A stretch of 64,000 nt of DNA, from the NCBI RefSeq assembly GCF_014302995.1, contig NZ_CP060295.1, forward strand, positions 5,509,501 through 5,573,500, written 5' to 3'. Of this stretch, positions 26,122 to 34,146 are shown one piece after another. The notes below the pieces were generated by a model that saw nothing but the letters and a program-made list of their open reading frames with translations, did not search any database and was not told where the DNA came from. Position 1 is the stretch's first letter, and each line of letters opens with the position of its first letter. Origin of the DNA: Variovorax sp. PAMC26660 (GTDB taxonomy: Bacteria; Pseudomonadota; Gammaproteobacteria; Burkholderiales; Burkholderiaceae_C). The position numbers and the translations under genes were made by a program.

Positions 26122-27345
26122 TCAGGCGACCGGAAGGGTCGCCACGAAACAGGTGCCGCCGGCCACGGACGAGGTGACTTCCAGCGTGCCGCCGTGCGCG
26201 GCGACGATTTCCGTGCAGATGTAAAGCCCCAGCCCCAGCCCGCCGCCGGGCTTGCTGTTCTCGGGGCGCCAGTAGGGCTGGAAGATTTTCGGAAGATCGT
26301 CCGGGGAGATCGGTGCGCCGCCATTGGACACCGAGAGAACCAGCCGGTCGCCCGCGACTGCGGCACGCACGACGATGGGCACGTCTTGCGCGCCATGCGC
26401 CACGGCATTGCCCAGGAGGTTCGACAGCACCTGCTGGATGCGCCCCTGATCGCAACGCACCACGCCGTTGATCGACAGCTCGTCCCGAATGTCCAGCGTC
26501 GGGTTGGCCGCCCGGACTTCGTCGATCACATCCTTGAGCCCCGGTGCCAGGAAGTCGGCCTCGCGCATCACCAGGCCCATGCCGGAGCCCAGGCGCACGC
26601 GGGCGAAGTCGAGCACGTCGTCGATCAAACCCGACATGCGGCGGGTGCTCGACTTGAGCCGCGTGCCGAGCTTGACGAGGTCGGGCTCCGTCTGGCGGCG
26701 GATCAGCAGTTCGGCTGCCGCGCCCACCGAAGACAGCGGGTTGCGCAGGTCATGGCCCAGCACCGCGATGAACTGCTCGCGCAACTCGGCCGTGGCGCGC
26801 TCGGACTGCAGGGCCGATTCGGTGCGCTCCTGCCGGTCTTCGTTTTCGAGCTGGCGCGCGATCAGGTCGGCGAAGGCGGTGAACATCGCCACGATGCGCG
26901 GGTCCGACACCGCAGCGGGCCGGGGATCAATGGCGCACAGGTTGCCGAAGTACTCGCCGTTGGTGTGGACGATGGGCACCGAGATGTAGCTCTCGATGTT
27001 GTACAGGCGCGGCGTGTGGTGGTTGAAGTACACCGGGTCGGTGCTGGCATGATCGATCACCACCGGCAGGCGGGCCGCGCGCGATTCCTTGCACAGCGTG
27101 GTTTCCACCTTGAGCTGGCCGCCGGGTTTCAGGCCGAAATGGATGGTGTCTTCCACCGCGCATGCGGTCCAGGTGCCATCGGTCACGCGGGCCACGGCGG
27201 CAAAGCCCATGCCGGTGTTCTGGCAGATGATCTTGAGCAGTGTCGGCACCGCGCTGATGCGTCCGACGGCCGCAACGTCCCGCGCGATGGCCTCGTCGGT
27301 GTCGACGAGGACGACAGGCGCGAGAGGGTCGGAGGCTGGTTTCAA
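26122..27345 (-). CDS. GAF-domain sensor histidine kinase
   Basis: The domain order is GAF (about 15-165), then a dimerisation/phosphoacceptor helix with His198 in QFIAVLGHDLRNPLSS, then HATPase with LSNLLGNAVAHG (N box) and GGGLGLGLYI (G2 box). No membrane helix is seen, so it senses a cytoplasmic signal. The start is uncertain: the frame has no ATG after 27450, which would overlap btuF by 59 bp. TTG 27345 gives 407 residues and clears btuF but lacks a good ribosome site. No response regulator is adjacent. The H box of HDLRNPL type is common in stand-alone light or redox sensors. Confidence 0.85.
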   Translation of the reverse strand: MKPASDPLAPVVLVDTDEAIARDVAAVGRISAVPTLLKIICQNTGMGFAAVARVTDGTWTACAVEDTIHFGLKPGGQLKVETTLCKESRAARLPVVIDHASTDPVYFNHHTPRLYNIESYISVPIVHTNGEYFGNLCAIDPRPAAVSDPRIVAMFTAFADLIARQLENEDRQERTESALQSERATAELREQFIAVLGHDLRNPLSSVGAAAELLIRRQTEPDLVKLGTRLKSSTRRMSGLIDDVLDFARVRLGSGMGLVMREADFLAPGLKDVIDEVRAANPTLDIRDELSINGVVRCDQGRIQQVLSNLLGNAVAHGAQDVPIVVRAAVAGDRLVLSVSNGGAPISPDDLPKIFQPYWRPENSKPGGGLGLGLYICTEIVAAHGGTLEVTSSVAGGTCFVATLPVA

Positions 27346-27391
27346 GGTTCGGGAATGGTACGTCAGGGGTTGCGCCGTGGAAGGAACGTGG

Positions 27392-28342
27392 TCAAGGCTT
27401 CGGGTCGCCCAGCGACGCCAGGCAGCCCACGATGGCGTCGGCTGCCTCATCCAGCCGGGGCCCGGGCCGCATCATCAGGTCGAAGCGCGCCGAGGCAAAG
27501 CTGCAGACCCGGCCGCGCTTGATGGCGGACATGGCCGACCAGCCGGGCCGCGCGGCCATGGCCGAGATTTCGCCGAGCGCCGAGACCATCAGCACGTCCG
27601 GGTCGGCGCGCACCACGAATTCGGGGCTCATCTTCGGGAACGGTCCGAGCGTGCCAGGTACGGCGTTGGCCAGGCCGAGGCGGGCCAGCGTTTCGCCGAT
27701 GAAGGAGCTTTCGCTCGCCGCCGCCACGCCGCCGTGCACCTCGAAGTACACGCGCCGTCCCTGCCAGCCTGCGGGCACGCGCGCACGGGCCGCGTCGAGT
27801 CCGGCGTCAAGCTTGCGCCAGAAGGCCTCGCCGGCGCCGGGGCGGCCGGTGGCACGGGCCACGGTTTCCATCACGCGCCGCATGTCGGCATGGGTCTTGG
27901 CGTCGAGCGCCAGCACCTTGATGCCCAGGCGTTCCAGCGGTTCGGCGGCGCGGCTGCGCGGGCGCAGCAGCACCAGGTCGGGCTTGAGCGCGACGATGCG
28001 CTCGATGTTCGCGTCGTCGATGCCGCCCACCTGCGGCAGGCCCTTCACCGATGCCGGCCAGTTGGCATGGCGGTCGATGCCCACCAGCCGGTCGCAGGCA
28101 TCGAGCGCGCAGACGGTCTCGGTGAGCGAGGGCATCAGCGACACGATGCGTTTTGCCGGCGCCTGCAACTCGAGCGTGGTGCCACGGTCGTCTTCGAGGC
28201 GGATTCCGGCGGCGTGGGCTGCCGAGCCGAGGCCCAGCGCCACGAAGGCCGCGGCCTTCGCGATCCGTCGAACGGTGGTGGTGAGCGGCTGGCGCCCGTG
28301 CGGTGGTTGCGGGCTGGGGTTCGGCAGGGCAGGGGCATTCAT
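27392..28342 (-). CDS. btuF: BtuF-like cobalamin-binding periplasmic protein
   Basis: The protein has 316 residues. The start chosen is the ATG near 28342, before a Tat/Sec-like leader (RRIAKAAAFVALGLGSAAHA). The class III substrate-binding fold has PAKRIVSLMPSLTETVCALDACDRLVGIDRH and LPQVGGIDDANIERIVALKPDLVLL, both closely BtuF-like, and a C-terminal lobe with FEVHGGVAAASESSFIGETLARLG. It should capture corrinoids in the periplasm. No btuC or btuD is next to it, and no riboswitch is seen upstream, though it lies only about 4 kb from the B12 cluster. Confidence 0.87.
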   Translation of the reverse strand: MNAPALPNPSPQPPHGRQPLTTTVRRIAKAAAFVALGLGSAAHAAGIRLEDDRGTTLELQAPAKRIVSLMPSLTETVCALDACDRLVGIDRHANWPASVKGLPQVGGIDDANIERIVALKPDLVLLRPRSRAAEPLERLGIKVLALDAKTHADMRRVMETVARATGRPGAGEAFWRKLDAGLDAARARVPAGWQGRRVYFEVHGGVAAASESSFIGETLARLGLANAVPGTLGPFPKMSPEFVVRADPDVLMVSALGEISAMAARPGWSAMSAIKRGRVCSFASARFDLMMRPGPRLDEAADAIVGCLASLGDPKP

Positions 28343-28364
28343 CGGGCGGGCGTTGGAAGCCCGC

Positions 28365-29216
28365 CTATTGTCGCGGCGTCTGCATGCGCACCAGCCGCGC
28401 CGCTTCTTCCATGCGCGCGTCGTCCACTTCGCGCAGCACATTGCTCAGGTCGACCGGGCCGGTCTCGCGCACGAAGCTGCCCGTCAGTTCCGTTTCGGGA
28501 CGCAGCAGGCCGCGCTCGTACAACTGCCAGATCTCGTCGCCGTAGTGCGTCTTCAGCAGCGCCGGAGCGAACTGGCCGAAGAAGTTGCGCAGGTTCTCGA
28601 CATCGCGCAGCAGCATGCGTTTGGCGTGGTTGTTGCCCGCTGCATCGACCGCTTGCGGCAGGTCGATGATGACCGGGCCGTCTTCGGCCAGCAGCACGTT
28701 GAACTCCGACAAGTCGCCGTGCACGACGCCGGCGCCCAGCATGCGCATCACTTCCTTGAGCAGGCTGGCGTGGTGCCGCACCGCGTCTTCGGGCGTGAAG
28801 ACCACGTCGTTCAGGCGCGGGGCGGCGTCGCCGTTGGCATCGGTCACCAGGTCCATCAGCAGCACGCCTTCGAGGAAGTTGTGCGGCGTGGGCACGCGCA
28901 CGCCGGCGGCGGCCAGGCGGTAGAGCGCATCGACCTCGGCGCTTTGCCAGATGGCCTCGGTCACCTTGCGGCCGAAGCGCGTGCCCTTGGCCATGGCGCG
29001 CGCCTCGCGCGTGTTCTTGACGCGGCGGTTCTCGGTGTAGTCGACGGCCTGGCGGAAGCTGCGCTTGTCGGCCTCCTTGTAGACCTTGGCGCAGCGCGTT
29101 TCCTCGCCGCAGCGCACGACATAGACCATCGCTTCCTTGCCGCTCATCAGCTGGCGCACCACGCTGTCGATCAGGCCTTCGTCGATCAGTGCCTGGAGTC
29201 TCTGGGGTGCTTTCAT
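28365..29216 (-). CDS. RIO-type serine/threonine kinase
   Basis: The protein has 283 residues. RIO1-like kinase features are the ATP lysine in CAKVYK (Lys44), the catalytic loop HGDLSEFNVL with Asp168 and Asn173, and the metal Asp185 in IIDLPQAV. An N-terminal segment (about 1-35) resembles the RIO helical lead-in. RIO kinases are universal in archaea and eukaryotes for small-subunit maturation; bacterial members are scattered and poorly understood. Its ATG overlaps the stop of the upstream GNAT gene, so an acetyltransferase and a kinase are made together. Confidence 0.9.
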   Translation of the reverse strand: MKAPQRLQALIDEGLIDSVVRQLMSGKEAMVYVVRCGEETRCAKVYKEADKRSFRQAVDYTENRRVKNTREARAMAKGTRFGRKVTEAIWQSAEVDALYRLAAAGVRVPTPHNFLEGVLLMDLVTDANGDAAPRLNDVVFTPEDAVRHHASLLKEVMRMLGAGVVHGDLSEFNVLLAEDGPVIIDLPQAVDAAGNNHAKRMLLRDVENLRNFFGQFAPALLKTHYGDEIWQLYERGLLRPETELTGSFVRETGPVDLSNVLREVDDARMEEAARLVRMQTPRQ

Positions 29217-30316
29217 TGTTGGGCCTCCTGTTCCCGTGAAGCCAGGGGGCGGCTCGAGAGGTAGGCCCTCAGGCTTTCCGTGCCGATCTGGTAGACCCCA
29301 TCATGCCTGTGCGCGACGAAGCCCAATTGGTGGTTGATGGCGAGCATGGGGGCGTTGACCTCTGCGTTGTTGGTGATGGCCATCGCGACCTGCGGATGGC
29401 GTTCGTGCACGAGCCGCAGCATGGCGGCCTTCACGGCCTTGGCCAGGCCCTTGCCGCGCCAGGGGCGGGCGACCGCCGTGAGGGCCTGCCACATGCGGTC
29501 GGGAAGGCGCGGATTCCAGCTGGCGTCGCAGACGGCGGCCAGTTCGTCGCCATCGAGCAGGAGCACGAGGAAGTGCTCGCCGCCCCGAAGATCGAGATCG
29601 GCATACCACGCGAGGAATCCTTCCAGCTCATAGCGCATCGGGCCTCGGGCGAGTGCGCTGGTCGGGGCATCTTCGAGCAGTGTCGAAAGAGGCGCCATCA
29701 GCGCTTCGAGCCTTTCGAGCGGGACGCGGCCCACGTGGATCTCGGTGCGCAGGCCGCGGTTCGTGGCAAGGGCCTGCGCCTGCCATTGGCCCAGCGCTTC
29801 CCAGTCGAGACCGTCGAAAGACAGGCGGTTCTCGATGGCGCGGTGTTTCTCGACCGCGCCGATGGTGCGTAGGAAGGCGTGCCCTTCAGGCAGGTGCGCC
29901 CTGAGGGTCGCCGTGGTCTTGCCCTGCGTTTCCATCAGTGCCAGCAACGCACGCAGCAGCGTGCTCGCAACGCCTTGCCGCCGATGGGGACGCAGCACGC
30001 CGCCCCAGGCCTCGACGAACGGCGCGAGGGCTTCCCAGTCGGGCGTGCCTTCCTTGCGCGTGCTCATGCTCACGCTGCCGATGAACCGGCCGTGTTCGTC
30101 GGCGGCCATCACGCGGTGTACGACGTGCAAGGGCGTGGGCCGCAGCACGTTGAGCCGTGTATCGGCATCGCTGACCGTGGGATCGCCCGGAGCGTCTTCG
30201 GCATTGCGAACGCGCCAGTAGCCGAGGAAGTTGTCCCACTGCGCCTCGGATGCGCACGGGGGATCGAAAACAGTGGTTGCGAAATGCCGCGAATGCGCGA
30301 CACGTTGTTCAAGCAT
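29213..30316 (-). CDS. GNAT family N-acetyltransferase, two tandem domains
   Basis: The protein has 367 residues from ATG 30316; an earlier in-frame codon at 30376 is less likely. The first GNAT domain (about 20-165) has WGGVLRPHRRQGVASTLLRALLA. The second (about 190-345) has RPWRGKGLAKAVKAAMLR and VNAPMLAINHQLGFVAHR, with the acetyl-CoA loop intact in both. It resembles mycothiol-synthase-like tandem GNATs in layout, but mycothiol is not expected in this group, so the substrate is unknown. It is co-transcribed with the RIO kinase. Confidence 0.85.
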   Translation of the reverse strand: MLEQRVAHSRHFATTVFDPPCASEAQWDNFLGYWRVRNAEDAPGDPTVSDADTRLNVLRPTPLHVVHRVMAADEHGRFIGSVSMSTRKEGTPDWEALAPFVEAWGGVLRPHRRQGVASTLLRALLALMETQGKTTATLRAHLPEGHAFLRTIGAVEKHRAIENRLSFDGLDWEALGQWQAQALATNRGLRTEIHVGRVPLERLEALMAPLSTLLEDAPTSALARGPMRYELEGFLAWYADLDLRGGEHFLVLLLDGDELAAVCDASWNPRLPDRMWQALTAVARPWRGKGLAKAVKAAMLRLVHERHPQVAMAITNNAEVNAPMLAINHQLGFVAHRHDGVYQIGTESLRAYLSSRPLASREQEAQQ

Positions 30317-30637
30317 GGTGAGCCTTGATTCGGAAATGAACGGATCGCGGCCAGCACGAGGTCGTGCGGGCGGCAACGTTGGAATCGGTGGCGGTTTGTC
30401 TCGGCGGCGAAGTGGCCGCGAGGCTCGGACCGGGTGCGCCCGTCAGGGGCGCGTGCTACGCAGGGGGCGCGTCAGCAGTCAGGGCCGAGGATGCACGACA
30501 AACCGTACGGGAGTAGGGGCATGAATTGCAGTGTTTTCCATCGCGCACCTCCGGTCTGGGTTGTTTGTCGAGGCGTCGACTGTAGCGGGGATGCCGTGTG
30601 CTGTGAAGCGCGGTGTGGTGTTTTGGTGCACGCGGCC
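30317..30637. other. Intergenic region without a recognised gene
   Basis: About 320 bp lie between the GNAT start and the end of the LysR gene, both on the minus strand. Short open frames cross it but none has a ribosome site or a family resemblance. It must hold the promoter of the GNAT-RIO unit; no clear -35/-10 pair, terminator hairpin or repeat was found. Confidence 0.6.
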
Positions 30638-31525
30638 TCACGCCTGGCGCTGCTGCCACAGCACGTCCAGCACGTGCTGCGTGGCCTTCTCGATGGCCCC
30701 GGCATGGTGGGCAATGGCCAGGGGTCGCCACAGCGCGGGGCGCAGCGCCAGCATGCGCACGCGCGGGTTCGTTTGCGCGGCATCCAGCGCCTCGTGCGGC
30801 AGCAGCGTGGCGCCGTAACCGGCGGCCACCAGGCTCTTGATGGCGTCGTTGTAGTTGAGCTGGATGCGCGCCGTGGGTTGCTCGCCCGCCAGCGCGAACC
30901 ATTCGCTGGTCAGCCGCGAGAGGCTGGTGCCCTTGTCGTTGAGGATGAGCGGCTGGCGCGCCAGCCAGTGCGGCGTGGCCCGCGTGGGCGACTGCCACTG
31001 GGCCGGCACGAAGGCCATGACCGGGTCGCGGCGCCAGGGCACCACCCGCACGCCGGGCGCGGGCGACTGCGGCAGGGCCACCAGCCCCACGTCCAGCGTG
31101 CCGCCGGCCAGGCGGGCCATGGTGTCCTGCGAGGTCAGCACCGCCACCTGCACGTCGATGCCCGGGTGCTGCTGGCCCAGCACCTCCAGCGCCTGCGGCA
31201 GCAGATGGGCAATGGCCCCGGTGGAGGCGCCCAGCCGCACGCGGCCGGCAAGGCCCTGCACCTGGCGTTGCACCAAGGCCAGCGTTTCATCGGCGTCCGC
31301 CAGCAGGCGTTGGGCACGCTGTACCAGCGCCTCGCCCACGCCGGTGGTGCGCACCTCGCCGCGCTTGCGCAGCAGCAGCGGGGCGCCCACCTGTGCCTCC
31401 AGATCGGCCACGTGCAGGCTCACCGTGGGCGCTGCCAGATGCAGCACGCGAGCGGCTTCGGCAAAAGAGCCCAGCTCGGCAATGGTGACGAGAGTCCGCA
31501 ATCGGTCCAGGTTCAGTTCGCGCAT
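30638..31525 (-). CDS. LysR-type transcriptional regulator, divergent from argC
   Basis: The protein has 295 residues, the standard LysR length. A winged helix-turn-helix occupies residues 1-62 (LNLDRLRTLVTIAELGSFAEAARVLHLAAPTVSLHVADLEAQ), and the effector-binding domain runs from about 90 (GRVRLGASTGAIAHLLPQAL). It is divergent from argC across 123 bp. LysR proteins usually control the divergent gene and themselves, so argC is the best target candidate. The effector is unknown. Confidence 0.92.
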   Translation of the reverse strand: MRELNLDRLRTLVTIAELGSFAEAARVLHLAAPTVSLHVADLEAQVGAPLLLRKRGEVRTTGVGEALVQRAQRLLADADETLALVQRQVQGLAGRVRLGASTGAIAHLLPQALEVLGQQHPGIDVQVAVLTSQDTMARLAGGTLDVGLVALPQSPAPGVRVVPWRRDPVMAFVPAQWQSPTRATPHWLARQPLILNDKGTSLSRLTSEWFALAGEQPTARIQLNYNDAIKSLVAAGYGATLLPHEALDAAQTNPRVRMLALRPALWRPLAIAHHAGAIEKATQHVLDVLWQQRQA

Positions 31526-31530
31526 GTGAT

Positions 31531-31577
31531 TCAGAAATTCTGACGCTGACGGTTGTGAAATTCAACTTTTCAAATTC
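31531..31577. promoter_or_regulatory. Candidate LysR operator sites between lysR and argC
   Basis: The palindrome TCAGAAATTCTGA (31531-31543) lies 6 bp from the LysR start. TGAAATTCA (31556-31564) and TTCAAATTCTAG (31569-31580) share the core (G/C)AAATTC, which recurs at 31534, 31557 and 31571. This AT-rich tract stands out in a GC-rich region and may hold regulator sites and overlapping promoters. It is inferred from pattern only. Confidence 0.5.
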
Positions 31578-31648
31578 TAGGGTGCATCGCAAGATCCGGC
31601 ACTTCTTCGATTGCCTTCCGTTTCAACGCCTTACCAGGAGCACCCCGC

Positions 31649-32581
31649 ATGAGCGCACCGCTTGTTTTCATCGATGGCGACCAGGGCACCACCGGCCTGC
31701 AGATCCACGAACGCCTGAACGGCCGTACCGACCTGCGCCTGTTGACCCTGCCCGTGGACGAGCGCAAGAATCCCCAGCGTCGGGCCGAGGCCATCAACGC
31801 TTGCGACATCGCCGTGCTGTGCCTGCCCGACGGGCCCGCGCGTGAAGCAGCGGCCTCCATCACCAATCCTGCCGTGCGCGTGATCGACGCAAGCTCTGCC
31901 CATCGCACCGATGCCGGGTGGGTGTATGGTTTTCCCGAGATGGGTGGCGGCCAGGCCGAGCGCATTGCGAGCGCCCATCGGGTGACCAACCCCGGCTGCT
32001 ACCCCACGGGCGCGATTGCGCTGTTGCGCCCGCTGGTGCAGGCCGGGTTGTTGCCTGCGGACCACCCGATCGCCATTCACGCTGTGTCGGGCTACTCCGG
32101 TGGCGGGCGGGCCCGCGTGGAGGCGCATGAAGCTCCCGCTGCCAGTGCGCCGGCCTTCCAGGTCTATGGCCTGCGCCTGGCGCACAAGCACACGCCCGAG
32201 ATCGAGCGGTATGCGGGCCTGTCGGCGCGCCCGTTCTTCCTGCCCGCATACGGATCGTTCCGTCAGGGGATCGTGCTCACCATTCCCCTGCAACTGCGCA
32301 CATTGCCTACTGGCACCAGTGCCGAGCAGTTGCATTACTGTCTGCAGCAGCACTACGCGGGTCAGCCGCATGTGGAGTTGACAGGTCTCGCAGAAGCCGA
32401 GGCCGCCGAGCACCTGGACCCCGAAGCCTTGAACGGCACCAACCAGTTGCGCCTTTCCGTGTTTGCCAATGCGCAGCACGGACAGGTGCTGCTGACGGCC
32501 GTGTTCGACAACCTGGGCAAGGGGGCGTCGGGTGCGGCTGTGCAGAACCTGGATCTGATGCTGCGGCGCTTGGTTGGCTGA
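31649..32581 (+). CDS. argC: N-acetyl-gamma-glutamyl-phosphate reductase (type 2)
   Basis: The protein has 310 residues, the short type-2 ArgC. It reduces N-acetylglutamyl-5-phosphate to the semialdehyde with NADPH in arginine synthesis. Features are [18 protein letters not shown] at the nucleotide site, [17 protein letters not shown], the catalytic Cys117 in NPGCYPTG, and the His in [13 protein letters not shown]. It follows a divergent LysR gene, an unusual setting for argC, and is not in an arg operon. A structured repeat begins 10 bp after its stop. Confidence 0.94.
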   Translation: MSAPLVFIDGDQGTTGLQIHERLNGRTDLRLLTLPVDERKNPQRRAEAINACDIAVLCLPDGPAREAAASITNPAVRVIDASSAHRTDAGWVYGFPEMGGGQAERIASAHRVTNPGCYPTGAIALLRPLVQAGLLPADHPIAIHAVSGYSGGGRARVEAHEAPAASAPAFQVYGLRLAHKHTPEIERYAGLSARPFFLPAYGSFRQGIVLTIPLQLRTLPTGTSAEQLHYCLQQHYAGQPHVELTGLAEAEAAEHLDPEALNGTNQLRLSVFANAQHGQVLLTAVFDNLGKGASGAAVQNLDLMLRRLVG

Positions 32582-32590
32582 GTCCGCGCT

Positions 32591-32857
32591 TGCTGTTCAG
32601 GGCGACACTCACGCCGACACGGTGCTCTTTTTCGCGAATGTCCCCCGCTTCGCTCCTCCTTTATTTCGCGAAAAAGAGCCCCGTATCGGCGCGAGCGTTG
32701 GACAGAGCGGTCGTCGATCGCAGGATCAATCAGAGCGTGCCCCAGTGCGAATGACACCGGGTGTTCCCCGCAGCGAAATAAAGGAGGAGCGAAGCGGGGG
32801 ACATTCGCGGAGGGGAGCACCTGGTGTCATTCGCACTCGCCCCGAATGAACCCGAAC
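32591..32857 (+). repeat. Intergenic structured repeat, copy 2
   Basis: This has the same architecture and orientation as the element at 9164-9427. The left hairpin arms are 32624-32638 and 32665-32679. The right hairpin arms are 32745-32769 and 32812-32836. The 36-bp inverted repeat is 32634-32669 against 32773-32808. Two substitutions in the right hairpin arms relative to copy 1 give G-U pairs in plus-strand RNA rather than mismatches. The 56-bp middle differs from copy 1. It lies between argC and a convergent hydrolase gene. Confidence 0.93.
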
Positions 32858-32882
32858 CCGAACCCGAACAGCCGCGCCTCAA

Positions 32883-34085
32883 TCATTCGCATCCGTCGAC
32901 CACCGCCCGGAACACGTCGATCAGCTCCGCCTCGTCCTGCTGCGCGCCATAGTCACTGAGCTTCGCGATGACGGCGTGGTGCCTGGGGTTGACATAGACA
33001 TACTGGCCGTAGACGCCGATCGCGGTGTAGTCGCCGTTCTTGTCGTAGCCGGGTGGGTGCCACCATTGCGCCGCGTACATCCAGCCCGGCTCCGCCTCGG
33101 CCACCGGTGTGGCGATCCGGGCCATCCATGCCGGTGAGATCAGCGTCCGGTCGCCGACCTTGCCACCGGCAAGCACCAACAGGCCGAGCTTGGCGAAGTC
33201 TCGCGGCGTGGCGTTCAGGTTGCCGAATCCTCTTTCAAGTCCGTCGGCGTGATCGAGGTTCCACGTTGCGTCGTCCTCTGCACCGAGCGGCTGCCACAGG
33301 CGGCGTTCCAGCACTTTCGCCAACGGCTCGCCTTCCACGCGCGCCACGATCATCGACAGATATTGCGCGTCGACGCTTCGGTATTCCGACCGCACGCCCG
33401 GAGCGAATGCGAGCGCACGGTTCTTCATCAGATAGCCGGGGAGATCGGTCGTCACCTGCATGCCCGCGACGCCGGTGAAGGGCTTGTACTCCGAGTAGTC
33501 CTCGGTCATGTCGATGCCGCTCTTCATGTCGAGCAGGTCCCTGATCGTGATGTCGTCGAACTTTCCGCCGGCAGCGAACTCAGGAAGCACTGCCACGAGC
33601 TTCGTGTCTTCCGACAGCTTGCCCTCGCCGACAAGCTGCCCGATGAGAAGGCTCACGACCGACTTGGCGACAGACCACGAGGACGTGCGGGACGTCTTCT
33701 TGTCCGGCGTGCGATACCACTCGTTCACCAGTGTCCCGTGGCACATGACCAGGAACGCATTCGTCTCGGTCGCTTGCAACACGCTCACGATGTCTACGTT
33801 CTTGCCTTTCCACGGCACAGTCTGCGGCAGGACCTGCAAACGCTCGGGAATGGGCCGTGGCTGCGACGAGGCCGCGATCGTCCGGGTGTCGTAGAGCGCC
33901 TCTACCTCGGATCGTGGCGTGAACAGGAATCGGACGAGGAACACCGGGTTCTTCATGCCGATTGCCGCTGTGAGTGCGAAGCCGCCAACGAGCACAACCA
34001 GTATGGCGGCCGCGACGATAAGCGTCAGCCTGCGGCCCCGCCGACGATGGTGCGCAGGCCTGTGTGCTTCGGTTGAAATGCCCAT
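32883..34085 (-). CDS. Serine hydrolase of the beta-lactamase/penicillin-binding fold, membrane-anchored
   Basis: The protein has 400 residues. A basic N-terminus and one membrane helix (about 19-43, LTLIVAAAILVVLVGGFALTAAIG) anchor it, with the catalytic domain outside. The SxxK motif is Ser138-Val-Ala-Lys141 in SSWSVAKSVVSLL, and YRSVDAQYLSMIVARV provides the tyrosine motif. DLLDMKSGIDMTEDY and GFGNLNATPRDFAKLGLL are typical of class C-like esterase/EstB relatives. Resistance to beta-lactams cannot be claimed; many members are esterases or peptidases. The gene ends convergent with the repeat after argC. Confidence 0.88.
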   Translation of the reverse strand: MGISTEAHRPAHHRRRGRRLTLIVAAAILVVLVGGFALTAAIGMKNPVFLVRFLFTPRSEVEALYDTRTIAASSQPRPIPERLQVLPQTVPWKGKNVDIVSVLQATETNAFLVMCHGTLVNEWYRTPDKKTSRTSSWSVAKSVVSLLIGQLVGEGKLSEDTKLVAVLPEFAAGGKFDDITIRDLLDMKSGIDMTEDYSEYKPFTGVAGMQVTTDLPGYLMKNRALAFAPGVRSEYRSVDAQYLSMIVARVEGEPLAKVLERRLWQPLGAEDDATWNLDHADGLERGFGNLNATPRDFAKLGLLVLAGGKVGDRTLISPAWMARIATPVAEAEPGWMYAAQWWHPPGYDKNGDYTAIGVYGQYVYVNPRHHAVIAKLSDYGAQQDEAELIDVFRAVVDGCE

Positions 34086-34146
34086 ATGTACTTCTTGCCG
34101 GGTGCACCGATGAGCGCGGCTGGGCGTGGCTTGAGGGCCTGCCTCG

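Noticed and set aside
32362..32849. Similar short frames in the second repeat copy
   Set aside because: They have the same origin as the copy 1 frames and overlap argC or the repeat; not genes.
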